A stretch of 53,468 nucleotides of DNA, from assembly GCA_002373995.1 (NCBI GenBank), contig DFLB01000056.1, positions 5,306 to 58,773 of the forward strand, given 5' to 3'. The DNA comes from Bacteroidales bacterium UBA3630 (GTDB lineage: Bacteria > Bacteroidota > Bacteroidia > Bacteroidales > P3). The notes under the pieces are model-generated. The model did not search any database. It was not told where the DNA came from and saw only the letters and a program-made list of their open reading frames with translations. Shown here piece after piece: positions 8,769 to 17,135 of the stretch; position 1 is the first letter of the stretch; each line of letters begins with the position of its first letter. Both the position numbers and the translations under genes were made by a program.

Positions 8769-9254
8769 ATGAAAAAGAACAGATTACGCCTAAAAACACT
8801 CGCAGTGGCCTTCGCCGCCCTGCTCTTCGGTGGCATCGCATCGTCCTGCACCCGTGAGGCACTTATCGAAAGCGTCACAACCGATGTCGAATACTTCACG
8901 GTCACAAACGACATGTGGGACATCGACGCCAAAGGTGATTTCTACTGCTCCTTCGAGTGGAACACTATTTCCAACGAAGTAATCAACAACGGAAACGTCT
9001 CGGCATATCTGCTTGAAGTTTCCCAAGGTGTCGAACGCCAAAACCCACTGCCGTTCATCTACGCCATCGACCATATAGATACTGCCGGCAATGTCGTCTA
9101 CGAACCCATCAACATCCGTTTCGACATGGAGCCTGGCTACATCACCTTCGTTGCCAGCGACCTGGCCAACTATTTCACCTCCGCATCCCAGCTGCTGACC
9201 ATGCGCTTCCGCGTGGTGGTCAACAAACCCGTCAACTACGTCATCGAGCAATAA
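8769..9254 (+). CDS. small lipoprotein of unknown function
   Basis: 161 residues. The signal peptide ends in a lipobox (GIASSC, Cys at about residue 27), so the product should be a membrane-anchored lipoprotein. The mature part, rich in aromatic and acidic residues with alternating hydrophobic positions (VEYFTVTNDMWDID, FYCSFEWNTIS), looks like an all-beta domain. No family was recognised. It stands alone between rpoD and folD, with its own promoter candidate upstream and a strong terminator 18 bp downstream. Confidence 0.75.
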   Translation: MKKNRLRLKTLAVAFAALLFGGIASSCTREALIESVTTDVEYFTVTNDMWDIDAKGDFYCSFEWNTISNEVINNGNVSAYLLEVSQGVERQNPLPFIYAIDHIDTAGNVVYEPINIRFDMEPGYITFVASDLANYFTSASQLLTMRFRVVVNKPVNYVIEQ

Positions 9255-9272
9255 CCGATATCCCTTCAATTA

Positions 9273-9309
9273 GCGGGGGCCGCGCTGTCGCGCGGCCCCC
9301 GCTCTTTTT
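9273..9309. terminator. strong intrinsic terminator
   Basis: A perfect 13-bp GC-rich stem (9273-9285 with 9290-9302) has a TGTC loop and is followed by TCTTTTT on the plus strand. It ends the lipoprotein transcript and overlaps the last codons of convergent folD, so it may serve both directions. Confidence 0.9.
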
Positions 9310-10177
9310 ACCTTCTCTTATATGCCTTCAAGGTGTTCTGCAACAGCGAGACAATCGTCAACGGTCCCACACCGCCAGGCACCGGCGTCACCCAACTGCA
9401 TTTGGGGTCAACCTCCGAGTGCTTCACATCGCCTATGACACGATAGCCATTCTTCTTCGTGGCATCCTCCACACGGTGGATACCCACATCCACCACCACA
9501 GCCCCGGGCTTGACCATATCGCCAGTGACAAACTCAGGCTTCCCAATGGCCACAACGAGAATATCCGCCTGGAGCGTTAACTCCTTCAAGTTCTGCGTCT
9601 TGCTGTGGCACATCGTCACCGTGCAGTCAAACCCCTTGCGGCTCAAAAGGTTGGCCACCGGTGTACCCACAATATTCGACCGCCCGATGACCACACAATG
9701 CTTCCCAGCCGTCTCAATGCCGTAACGCTTCAACAATGTGCATATCCCCATCGGCGTGGCCGGAGTGAAACAATCCTCGCCAAGCACCATCCGTCCAATA
9801 TTGACCGGGGTGAACCCGTCCACATCTTTCTCAGCAGAGATAGCGTTGATAACCTTCTGCTCGTCGATGTGTTTCGGCAAAGGCAACTGGACGATAAAAC
9901 CGTCAATGTCAGGGTCGTTATTGAGGAAATCTATCGTCTCCAGCAACTGCTTCTCGGTGGTCGACTCCGCCATGCGGTACACGCTTGATGTAAACCCCAC
10001 CTCGTGGCTCGACTTCTCCTTGTTGGCCACATACGTCATGCTGGCACCATCCGAACCCACAATCACCGCCGCCAAATGTGGCGCTCTATGCCCCTCTTGC
10101 GTCATCTGCCTCACCTCGTTGGCTATTTCGTCCTTTATCTGCAAGGCCAACGCCTTGCCGTCCAGTAACTCTGTCAT
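9308..10177 (-). CDS. folD: methylenetetrahydrofolate dehydrogenase/cyclohydrolase
   Basis: 289 residues, the normal FolD length. This bifunctional cytosolic enzyme interconverts methylene-, methenyl- and formyl-tetrahydrofolate in one-carbon metabolism. Seen motifs: YVANKEKSSHEVGF (catalytic Tyr/Lys region), VQLPLPKHID, and the NADP-binding GRSNIVGTPVANLL. The C-terminus carries TPVPGGVGPLT. The ATG at 10177 (MTELLDGKAL) fits the family start; the longer open frame to 10228 adds a low-complexity Asn/Lys stretch. Confidence 0.96.
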   Translation of the reverse strand: MTELLDGKALALQIKDEIANEVRQMTQEGHRAPHLAAVIVGSDGASMTYVANKEKSSHEVGFTSSVYRMAESTTEKQLLETIDFLNNDPDIDGFIVQLPLPKHIDEQKVINAISAEKDVDGFTPVNIGRMVLGEDCFTPATPMGICTLLKRYGIETAGKHCVVIGRSNIVGTPVANLLSRKGFDCTVTMCHSKTQNLKELTLQADILVVAIGKPEFVTGDMVKPGAVVVDVGIHRVEDATKKNGYRVIGDVKHSEVDPKCSWVTPVPGGVGPLTIVSLLQNTLKAYKRR

Positions 10178-10255
10178 ATTGTCTTTCGTTGATTGGTTAT
10201 CATTATTATTTTTCGACGCTGCGCGCAATGTGCATCGCCACAGTTCACCGTCTCC

Positions 10256-11572
10256 TCACCGTCTCCTCATCGGCACCTTGCCGCCGTTTTTGCTCACCAT
10301 TCTCATCATCTTGCGCGTGTCCTCAAACTGCTTCAGGAAGCGGTTCAACTCCTGAATCGTCCGGCCGCTGCCGGCGGCGATACGCTGCTTCCGGCTACCG
10401 TTCAGGCACGACGGGTGCTGCCTTTCGTAGGGGGTCATGCTCCCTATCATTGCCTCTATCGGCACAAAGGCGTCGTCGCTTATCTCAACGTTGCGCGTCA
10501 GTTTGTCCATGCCGGGTATCATCCCCATCAGGTCTTTCATCGACCCCATCTTCTTGATCTGGGCCACTTGCGTCAGAAAGTCATCGAAGTTGTACTCGTT
10601 GTGTATCAGTTTCTTCTGTATCCGGCGCGCCTCTTGCTCATCGAATTGTTCCTGCGCACGCTCCACCAGGCTCACCACATCGCCCATACCCAGTATGCGG
10701 TTGGCCATGCGGTCAGGATGGAAGACGTCCAGGGCATCCATCTTCTCGCCGATGCCGACAAACTTGATGGGTTTCTGCACCGTGTAGCGTATCGTCAACG
10801 CCGCACCGCCTCGCGTGTCGCCGTCGAGCTTGGTCAGCACCACGCCGTCGAAATCTATCCTGTCGTTGAAGGCCTTGGCTGTGTTCACGGCGTCCTGGCC
10901 CGTCATCGAGTCGACGACGAACAGCGTCTCCTGCGGTTGCAGTTCGCTCTTCAGGGCGGCTATTTCGTTCATCATTTCTTCGTCTACCGCCAGACGTCCG
11001 GCTGTATCCACTATCACCACATTCACCCCCTTCATCTTGGCTTCCTTGATGGCGTTCTTCGCAATCTGCACAGGGTTCCGGTTGCCTTCCTCCGAGTATA
11101 CCGGCACCGCGATCTGTTCGCCCAGGGTCTTCAACTGGCTGATAGCCGCCGGTCTGTACACGTCGCCCGCCACCAGCATCACGTTCTTCCCCCGTTTTGT
11201 CTTCAGCAGGTGGGCCAGCTTGGCGCTGAAAGTCGTCTTGCCCGAACCTTGCAGACCCGCTATGAGCACCACTGCCGGCTGGCCTTTGACGTTGATATCC
11301 ACCGCCTCCGACCCCATCAACTTCGTCAACTCCTCGTGTACTATCTTCACCATCAGCTGGCCGGGTTCGATGCTCGTAATCACGCTCCTGCCCATAGCCT
11401 CAGCCTTCACCTTGTCGGTAAACTCTTTGGCTATCGGATAGCTCACATCGGCATCCAGCAACGCCTTGCGCACCTCCTTGACGGTCTCCGCCACATTGAT
11501 ATCGGTAATCGACCCTTTGCCACGGAGGGTATGTAACGCTTTCTCTATCTTACTACTAAGATTTTCAAACAT
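10256..11572 (-). CDS. ffh: signal recognition particle protein Ffh
   Basis: 438 residues. This GTPase of the signal recognition particle binds SRP RNA and signal sequences and delivers ribosomes to FtsY at the membrane. Domain order is the N domain (about 1-90), the G domain with P-loop GLQGSGKTT and DTAGRLAVDEEM plus TKLDGDTRGGAAL, then the M domain ending in a basic tail. The M-domain helix GSGRTIQELNRFLKQF is typical. The ATG at 11572 gives the canonical MFENLSSKIE start, with a -7 promoter element 28 bp upstream. Confidence 0.97.
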   Translation of the reverse strand: MFENLSSKIEKALHTLRGKGSITDINVAETVKEVRKALLDADVSYPIAKEFTDKVKAEAMGRSVITSIEPGQLMVKIVHEELTKLMGSEAVDINVKGQPAVVLIAGLQGSGKTTFSAKLAHLLKTKRGKNVMLVAGDVYRPAAISQLKTLGEQIAVPVYSEEGNRNPVQIAKNAIKEAKMKGVNVVIVDTAGRLAVDEEMMNEIAALKSELQPQETLFVVDSMTGQDAVNTAKAFNDRIDFDGVVLTKLDGDTRGGAALTIRYTVQKPIKFVGIGEKMDALDVFHPDRMANRILGMGDVVSLVERAQEQFDEQEARRIQKKLIHNEYNFDDFLTQVAQIKKMGSMKDLMGMIPGMDKLTRNVEISDDAFVPIEAMIGSMTPYERQHPSCLNGSRKQRIAAGSGRTIQELNRFLKQFEDTRKMMRMVSKNGGKVPMRRR

Positions 11573-11599
11573 AACTTGTCGTGCATGATATTTCCGGTG

Positions 11600-11607
11600 C
11601 AAAGATA
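11600..11607 (-). promoter_or_regulatory. -7 promoter element for ffh
   Basis: Read on the minus strand the site is TATCTTTG, a full TAnnTTTG match. Transcription would start near 11594, leaving a leader of about 22 nt. No clear -33 TTTG was found. Confidence 0.6.
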
Positions 11608-11677
11608 CAAAAAAAATACGAATTGCGGCAGGCCGAATGCATCAATTTTGAATATTTGGCTGAAAACCCAGCTCCCC

Positions 11678-11694
11678 GCTACCAGCTACCAGCC
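11678..11694. repeat. 7-bp ACCAGCT repeat between ffh and GNAT-HD gene
   Basis: Two full 7-bp units and partial ones lie next to GGTCCG element copy B, so two repeat families share one divergent intergenic region. Confidence 0.65.
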
Positions 11695-11721
11695 CCCCAC
11701 CCCGCCCCCTCACCGCTTTTC

Positions 11722-11790
11722 GTCCGGATTCTATCGGACCACCATCGGACCATCCTCGGACCACCACCGGACCATCACCGGACCAAGAGC
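11722..11790 (+). repeat. GGTCCG element, copy B (5 x 11 bp plus hairpin)
   Basis: CGGACC begins at 11735, 11746, 11757, 11768 and 11779, exactly 11 bp apart. The hairpin arms are GTCCG (11722-11726) and CGGAC (11735-11739) with an 8-nt loop, and the far end is CAAGAGC. Orientation is opposite to copy A. It lies between divergent ffh and the GNAT-HD gene; apart from the ffh promoter and a 7-bp repeat, nothing else was seen in this 288-bp gap. Confidence 0.9.
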
Positions 11791-11860
11791 TTCGGATGAG
11801 CGAAGAAACAATAATGGATTTTGGGATAATAAAACCTGCTGCGCCCTCGTTATTGCAGTC

Positions 11861-12988
11861 ATGCAACAGTTCCAAATCCGCCATACCCGCGAGGAGGACA
11901 TGGACGACGTCATGGCGATGTTCGACCACTCGCGCTCGCTTATGCGTGCCGCCGGCAATTACAGCCAGTGGGTTGGCTACCCCACGCGCGGCGACCTCAT
12001 GGCCGATATCCAGCGCCACGCCTCCTATCTCGCCATCCTCGACGGGCGCCCCGTGGGCACCTTTGCGCTCGTTCCCGGGACGGAACCGACTTATGCTGTC
12101 ATCGAGCACGGCCGTTGGATTGACACCCTGTCGCCTTACACCACCATCCACCGCATCGCCAAGGCCGCCGGCGTACATGGCATCGCGCACCTCGCCTTCG
12201 CCACCGCCCGCGAGCGCTATGCCCATCTCCGGGTCGACACCCACCGCGACAACCACCTGATGCGCTCCATCCTGGCAACGGAGGACTTCGTCTACTGCGG
12301 CATTGTCTATATGAACGACGGCAGCCCGCGCCTGGCCTACGAATGGTGGCGATGGGACGAGGTGCCGGCTTCGCTGCAGGACTTTGTCTCCCGCCAGGTG
12401 CTGCCACTCTACGACCACTTCGACGCCGCCCACCGCCGCGACCATGCCCTGCGCGTCATCGCACGCGCCATGACGCTCTGCCGCCAAAGGCCAACCGTCA
12501 ACTGCCAACAGGCCTACACCGCCGCCGCCATGCACGACCTCGGCCTCAGCGAAGGACGCGAGCACCACCACCTGGCCTCCGGCACCATCATTCGCTCGTG
12601 CAACGAACTGCACCGCTGGTTCAACGACGCTGATATTGAACTCATTGCACAGGCTGCCGAGGACCATCGCGCATCAGCCGCCACAGCACCGCGCTCCCTG
12701 CTCGGATGCATCATCGCCGAAGCCGACCGCGACGTCGAGCCCGAAACCATCGTCCGCCGCACCGTCGAGTACGGCCTCAGCCACTACCCCTCACTCGACC
12801 GCGAAGGCCACTGGCAGCGCACCCTGCAGCACCTGCACGAGAAGTATGCCGAAGGAGGCTACATAAAACTCTGGCTCGACCATTCGCCCAACGCCGCTCC
12901 GCTCGCCGACCTGCGCGCGCTCATCGCCGACGAAGCACGCCTCCGCCCCCTCTTCGACCAATATTACGAAACCGAACCAAAATCCTGA
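11861..12988 (+). CDS. GNAT acetyltransferase-HD hydrolase fusion
   Basis: 375 residues in two parts. Residues 1 to about 165 look like a GNAT N-acetyltransferase, with IRHTREEDMDDVMAMF at the start, VGTFALVPG as the central strand, and HRIAKAAGVHGIA as the acetyl-CoA loop region. Residues about 175-375 carry HD-phosphohydrolase hallmarks: HRRDHALRV (His191 or His195), AMHDLGL (His225-Asp226), HHHLASGTII and a downstream DH. The substrate is unknown; HD domains of this shape often cleave phosphate esters or nucleotides. The ATG at 11861 fits the GNAT start; the open frame upstream runs through repeats. A 7-bp repeat lies in frame at 12491-12514, just before the HD pair. The DUF456 gene starts 4 bp downstream. 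Confidence 0.8.
   Translation: MQQFQIRHTREEDMDDVMAMFDHSRSLMRAAGNYSQWVGYPTRGDLMADIQRHASYLAILDGRPVGTFALVPGTEPTYAVIEHGRWIDTLSPYTTIHRIAKAAGVHGIAHLAFATARERYAHLRVDTHRDNHLMRSILATEDFVYCGIVYMNDGSPRLAYEWWRWDEVPASLQDFVSRQVLPLYDHFDAAHRRDHALRVIARAMTLCRQRPTVNCQQAYTAAAMHDLGLSEGREHHHLASGTIIRSCNELHRWFNDADIELIAQAAEDHRASAATAPRSLLGCIIAEADRDVEPETIVRRTVEYGLSHYPSLDREGHWQRTLQHLHEKYAEGGYIKLWLDHSPNAAPLADLRALIADEARLRPLFDQYYETEPKS
12491..12514. repeat. short 7-bp AACYGYC-type repeat inside the GNAT-HD gene
   Basis: About three degenerate 7-bp units (AACCGTC, AACTGCC, AACAGGC) are read in frame as TVNCQQA. A nearly identical stretch lies inside the CHASE2 gene at 42461-42486. Confidence 0.5.
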
Positions 12989-12992
12989 CAAA

Positions 12993-13481
12993 ATGTCCAC
13001 CTTGCTCATCATCCTGGCCTTCGTCTGTCTCCTGACAGGCATCGTGGCCGTATTCACCCCCTTTCCGCCGGCCGTGCCGATAGCGTGGCTCGGGCTCCTG
13101 CTGGCACGTCTTGGCGGCGTTCCGCTCAGCACGTCGCTGCTTGTCTGGAGCGCCGTGATTGGCGTAGTGCTGATGGTGCTCGACTATGTGCTTCCCCTCC
13201 TCACCACCCGCCGTTTCGGGGGGTCGAAGTGGGGCGTCTGGGGATGCACCATCGGACTGCTGATAGCCGTCGTCGGCCTGCCCTTTGGCCCTACGGGGCT
13301 CGTGGGCGTGTTCTTCTGGCCCTTTGCGGGAGCCTTCGTCGGCGAACTACTCAAGCAGCGCTCTTTCACGCCTGCCCTGCGCGCCGCCGTGGGGTCCTTC
13401 CTCGGCATCATGGCAGGCTCCTTCGCCAAGGTGCTCTACGCCCTGGTGCTACTGGTAATTCTGATAGTCAACCTTTTCTGA
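12993..13481 (+). CDS. DUF456 family membrane protein
   Basis: 162 residues, almost entirely hydrophobic, with about five membrane segments. The pattern PPAVPIAWLGLLLA and GGSKWGVWGCTIGLLIAVVGLPFGPTG matches the glycine-rich DUF456 family of small integral membrane proteins of unknown function. It follows the GNAT-HD gene after 4 bp, so the two are probably co-transcribed. Its stop codon is immediately followed by the stop of the convergent apt gene. Confidence 0.82.
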   Translation: MSTLLIILAFVCLLTGIVAVFTPFPPAVPIAWLGLLLARLGGVPLSTSLLVWSAVIGVVLMVLDYVLPLLTTRRFGGSKWGVWGCTIGLLIAVVGLPFGPTGLVGVFFWPFAGAFVGELLKQRSFTPALRAAVGSFLGIMAGSFAKVLYALVLLVILIVNLF

Positions 13482-14045
13482 CTATTCCACCCCTGCCAGC
13501 GACATCAGGCTCCGCACGGGTGCCACAGCCTCGAGCAGCCGCCGTCCGCCGAGGGCGGGCAGCTCAACGAGGAAGACAAACTCCTTGACCACCACACGGT
13601 GTCCGTCTACGACCTCGCCGTTCAACGCCTGGGCAATGCCGAGGGCGGTGCCGCCAGTGGCCAACAGGTCGTCCAGCAGGGTGATCTCGATGATGTCTCC
13701 GTTGACCCGGCAAGCCGCCAGGTCGCTGCGACGGTAGAAGACCTCGTCGCTGCCGTATTCTTTCTCTATGTTCACACGCCTGATGTCACCCTCCGCATGG
13801 GGCAGCTTGCCCTTCTTGCGTATGGGCACGATGGTCTCTACATGGTCGGAGACCGAGAGCAGTGGCGCCGCGAAGAGGAAACCACGTGCCTCGACGGTGG
13901 CGACATTGGCTGCCGTGCAGCACCGGTCTATCTCCCCTATCGCCTCGGCGAAAGCCTTCTTGTCCTGCAAAAACGGCAGTACATCAATGAAATCAATCCC
14001 CTTCTTGGGGAAATCGGCATAGTGTTTGATAACGTCTTCGAACAT
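13482..14045 (-). CDS. apt: adenine phosphoribosyltransferase
   Basis: 187 residues. Converts adenine and PRPP to AMP in purine salvage. The start FPKKGIDFIDVLPFL, the VEARGFLFAAPL loop and the PRPP-binding signature ITLLDDLLATGGTA are those of type I PRTases of the Apt group. It is somewhat longer than E. coli Apt at the C-terminus. Assignment as Apt rather than xanthine PRTase rests on the N-terminal match. It is a lone gene next to the AtoE transporter on the same strand. Confidence 0.9.
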   Translation of the reverse strand: MFEDVIKHYADFPKKGIDFIDVLPFLQDKKAFAEAIGEIDRCCTAANVATVEARGFLFAAPLLSVSDHVETIVPIRKKGKLPHAEGDIRRVNIEKEYGSDEVFYRRSDLAACRVNGDIIEITLLDDLLATGGTALGIAQALNGEVVDGHRVVVKEFVFLVELPALGGRRLLEAVAPVRSLMSLAGVE

Positions 14046-14098
14046 ATTTCTATCTTATTAAGACTCGGCTGATGCCACAAAAAAAGTTCTCCACTATC

Positions 14099-15442
14099 CT
14101 ACATCGCCCAAACCAGCAGTCCGCCACAGATGATGACTCCCGTCACGAGCAGGTCTATCAAGCAGTAGCCCATGATATCCTTGGCCGACAGGCGCGCTAT
14201 GGCCAACGCCGGCAGCGCCCAGAACGGCTGTATCAGGTTGGTCCATGCGTCACCCCACGCAATGGCAGTGCCCGTCAGTCCGGGATCCACCCCCAAGTCG
14301 GCACCAGCCGTGAACATGATGGGGGCTTGGATGGCCCAATGCCCTCCACCCGAAGGAACAAACAAGTTGAGCACCGCGGCGCAGAGGAAGGTCAGCAACG
14401 GGTAGGTCGTCGGGGTGCTGATGTTGATGCAAGCATCGGCGAGCACGGTACCCATACAGATGCCGCTGGCACCCGTGCCGGTAATGATACCCATGATGCC
14501 GGCATAGAACGGGAACTGCAATATAATGCCACTGGCGCCGGTGGCGGCCTTGCCAAAGGCGCGCACGTATGCCACCGGTGTACCATGCATCAGCAGGCCC
14601 AGCGAGAGGAATATCATGATGACCGCACCCAGGTCGAGCGTACCACCACGGAACCCCAACCGCAGCACAAGGTAGACCGCCAGCAGGCCAGCCGTCAGCC
14701 ACGCCAGCAACTTGCTGTGCTCCATCCGTTGCGCCGGTGTCCTGTTTTCCTTGCCATCCACCACCTCCTGCGGTCCCTCATCCAACAATGCCGCATCCAC
14801 CGTCACCACACCCTGTTTGGGGTGCATCAAGGTGTTAGTGAGCGTGATACCTACAATCACCAGCAGCACCATCACCAGGTTGTGCGGCTCAAGGATGGTC
14901 TGGCTGACCGGCACCGGCGATGTCAGCGCACCGTTGGTGGCCACCGCCAGCGACTCTCCGGGTGTCGCCATCGTAAGCGGTATGGATCCAGATAGTCCGG
15001 CATGCCAGACTACAAAACCGCTATACGCCGACGCAATGAGCAACCGGTAGTCTACGCCGCTCATCTGCCGCGCTATAGCCTTGGCGAAGATAACTCCGAC
15101 AATCAGCCCGAAGCCCCAATTGAGCCAGCAGGCAAGGGCGGAGACAACCGTCACCAGCGCTATGGCTGCCGACGGCGTGCGTGGCACCCGCGCAAGGGCA
15201 TCGATAGCGCGACCTACAGCGGGCGCCGCCGCCAGCGTCGAGCCACACACCAGCACCAAGGCCATCTGCATCGCAAAGGCAAGCAGGTTCCACACTCCCC
15301 CACCCCAGTGTTCGACCACTTCTATCGGAGTCTGATGACATAAGGGCATGGCTATCAGTGCCGCCAGGAAGGTCAGCACGATGGCGAAGATGAAAGGTTC
15401 TGGCAGCCAACGATGCACAAGTCGGACGCAGAGTTTAATCAT
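14099..15442 (-). CDS. AtoE-type short-chain fatty acid transporter
   Basis: 447 residues with about ten membrane helices. The N-terminus (HRWLPEPFIFAIVLTFLAA), the GGGVWNLLAFAMQMALVLVCG segment and the internal VPSGGGHWAIQAPIM motif are typical of the AtoE short-chain fatty acid permease family, which moves butyrate- or acetoacetate-like acids across the inner membrane. It starts 1 bp after the stop codon of the alkaline phosphatase gene, so the two form an operon. The functional link between them is not obvious. Confidence 0.88.
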   Translation of the reverse strand: MIKLCVRLVHRWLPEPFIFAIVLTFLAALIAMPLCHQTPIEVVEHWGGGVWNLLAFAMQMALVLVCGSTLAAAPAVGRAIDALARVPRTPSAAIALVTVVSALACWLNWGFGLIVGVIFAKAIARQMSGVDYRLLIASAYSGFVVWHAGLSGSIPLTMATPGESLAVATNGALTSPVPVSQTILEPHNLVMVLLVIVGITLTNTLMHPKQGVVTVDAALLDEGPQEVVDGKENRTPAQRMEHSKLLAWLTAGLLAVYLVLRLGFRGGTLDLGAVIMIFLSLGLLMHGTPVAYVRAFGKAATGASGIILQFPFYAGIMGIITGTGASGICMGTVLADACINISTPTTYPLLTFLCAAVLNLFVPSGGGHWAIQAPIMFTAGADLGVDPGLTGTAIAWGDAWTNLIQPFWALPALAIARLSAKDIMGYCLIDLLVTGVIICGGLLVWAM

Positions 15443-15443
15443 A

Positions 15444-16517
15444 TTACCACCCCATCAGGGCGCGTATTTTCTGTGGAATATCAGTGTTCTCTTGTATGCC
15501 GCTGAAACGCTCGGCACCAGGGCCATAGGCAAAGACGGGGACCATGCAACCCGTGTGGCTGCCCCAATGGAAGCGGGGGGTATTGAGGCCTTGCTCTATG
15601 TCGCCGTCGGGCAGGGTGAGACCGCCAGTCTCGTGGTCGGCGGTGACAACGACGAGAGTATTGCCATCCTGCTCGGCCCAATCGAGCACAGCGTGCAGCA
15701 TCACCTCAAAATCAGCGAGTTCAGCGCGCAGGTAGGCCGAGTCGTTGTTATGGCAGGCCCAATCAATCTGCGACCCCTCTATCATCATGGCAAAGCCCTT
15801 TGGATTGCGGTTGAGCATGGAGATAGCCTTCATCGCGGCGGGACGCAACACGTCGCCGCGGTCAGGAGCAGTCAGCGGGTCTCCGTCGTAGAGCAACCCC
15901 GCAACACGCTGGCCGTCAAAGGCAAGCAGCGAATCAAGGCTACGCACGACAGTACACCCCCGGGCAGCGAGGGTGTCGAGCGGCGCAAGGCCGTCCTTGC
16001 GGTTCTCCGGCAGGAAATACTTGTATCCCCCGCCCACCATGACGGTGTGGTCGCATTGCGCAAGTTGCAGGCTCAGCGTGTCATACATCTTGCGGTAGGG
16101 CACGTGTCCGTAGGTGGAGGCCGGCGTGGCGTCGAGCACATCGCTGGTGACGACAAAGCCCGTGCTCTGCCCATGAGTCACAGCATCGTCAAAGATTGTC
16201 TGGTAGCGCGACGAGTCGGGCCCCCAGTTGACGTGGTAGTTGTCCACCTTGCGCCCCGTCGTCAGCGCGGTACCGCCAGCCGACGAATCGGTGCGGTACT
16301 TGTTGAGCGAGTAGGTACGCGAGAATCCGGTATAGGGGAACCGGAGAAAGGCGCTGTTATTGCCCCGTTCGGCAACGACAGACGCATAGACCTGTGCCAC
16401 ACCCATGCCGTCACCCACAATGAGGATTACGTTCTTCGGCGCTCGCTCCTGCCGGCCGCCACAGCTGCCCATCAACACCGCGCCGCACACTAACAACCCG
16501 AATATCAATCGTTTCAT
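15444..16517 (-). CDS. alkaline phosphatase lipoprotein
   Basis: 357 residues. The signal peptide ends in a lipobox (VLMGSC, Cys19), so the enzyme is anchored in the envelope. The metal-binding VGDGMG (Asp36) and the nucleophile motif TDSSAGGTALTTG (Ser78, equivalent to Ser102 of E. coli PhoA) are intact, as are ADHETGG and HTG near the C-terminus. It releases phosphate from monoesters outside the cytosol. The ATG at 16517 (MKRLIFG) starts directly at the signal peptide. No Pho box could be recognised; the upstream gap holds an 11-bp repeat array. Confidence 0.93.
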   Translation of the reverse strand: MKRLIFGLLVCGAVLMGSCGGRQERAPKNVILIVGDGMGVAQVYASVVAERGNNSAFLRFPYTGFSRTYSLNKYRTDSSAGGTALTTGRKVDNYHVNWGPDSSRYQTIFDDAVTHGQSTGFVVTSDVLDATPASTYGHVPYRKMYDTLSLQLAQCDHTVMVGGGYKYFLPENRKDGLAPLDTLAARGCTVVRSLDSLLAFDGQRVAGLLYDGDPLTAPDRGDVLRPAAMKAISMLNRNPKGFAMMIEGSQIDWACHNNDSAYLRAELADFEVMLHAVLDWAEQDGNTLVVVTADHETGGLTLPDGDIEQGLNTPRFHWGSHTGCMVPVFAYGPGAERFSGIQENTDIPQKIRALMGW

Positions 16518-16546
16518 ATCACTTATTTTATTTATCATTATCCATT

Positions 16547-16606
16547 CCTAAGCGCATCCTAAGCATATCCTAAGCATATCCTAAGCATAACCTAAGTATA
16601 TCCTCC
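16547..16606 (-). repeat. 11-bp tandem repeat, GCTTAGGATAT family
   Basis: CCTAAG begins at 16547, 16558, 16569, 16580 and 16591, exactly 11 bp apart, with a drifted sixth unit at 16602. Read on the minus strand this is the family at 1-35 and 49213-49256. It fills most of the gap between two minus-strand genes. Confidence 0.88.
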
Positions 16607-16613
16607 GCATTTT

Positions 16614-17114
16614 TCAGCGCGGCAGCAACGGGAGCACCTCGCGTTCGAAAATCTCGCGCCTCACAATACGGTAGTGCGGATCGTAAGCCGCCTTGAACGC
16701 CGCGCTGTGGCTCATGACAAAACGACCGTCAGCCTGAACCATACCCTCGGCGCTGCGCAGCACAGCCGACACCAAGACCCCGATCCCCATAACGCCGTCC
16801 TTGACCACCCACAGGTTGACTCTCACAAAGTTGCTGTCGCACAGTGTATACTCATACATCGGAAAATTCCCCCTCCTCGATTCTTTCATCCCCTCCATCT
16901 CCGCAACAATATACCTCGCACACGCCGCCGAGTCGGTCAACAAGTGCCCCGGCCCGTAGAGGTCCTGAAAAACAAGCTTGTACACATCCTGCGGCTCCGC
17001 CACCGGATAGCGCTCCGCATACCTCTTCAACGCCTCCGCACACTGCCCCTGCACCTGCACCGTGGGCCACCCCACGATAACCATCCAAACCGCCACCAAT
17101 AACGCTTTCTTCAT
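16614..17114 (-). CDS. secreted protein of unknown function
   Basis: 166 residues with a signal peptide ending near VQGQ. The mature protein is alpha/beta in character and contains YKLVFQDLYGPGHLLTDSA; the FQDLYGPGHL core looks conserved in type, but I do not recognise a family. There is no lipobox, so it is probably periplasmic. It sits 21 bp downstream of tatC on the same strand and may be the last gene of the tat operon. Confidence 0.7.
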   Translation of the reverse strand: MKKALLVAVWMVIVGWPTVQVQGQCAEALKRYAERYPVAEPQDVYKLVFQDLYGPGHLLTDSAACARYIVAEMEGMKESRRGNFPMYEYTLCDSNFVRVNLWVVKDGVMGIGVLVSAVLRSAEGMVQADGRFVMSHSAAFKAAYDPHYRIVRREIFEREVLPLLPR

Positions 17115-17135
17115 CTTTTTATTGTCTTTGTTACC

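Noticed and set aside
10193..11536. 447-codon plus-strand frame opposite ffh
   Set aside because: ffh has all SRP GTPase motifs. The antisense product is His/Leu/Arg-rich low complexity.
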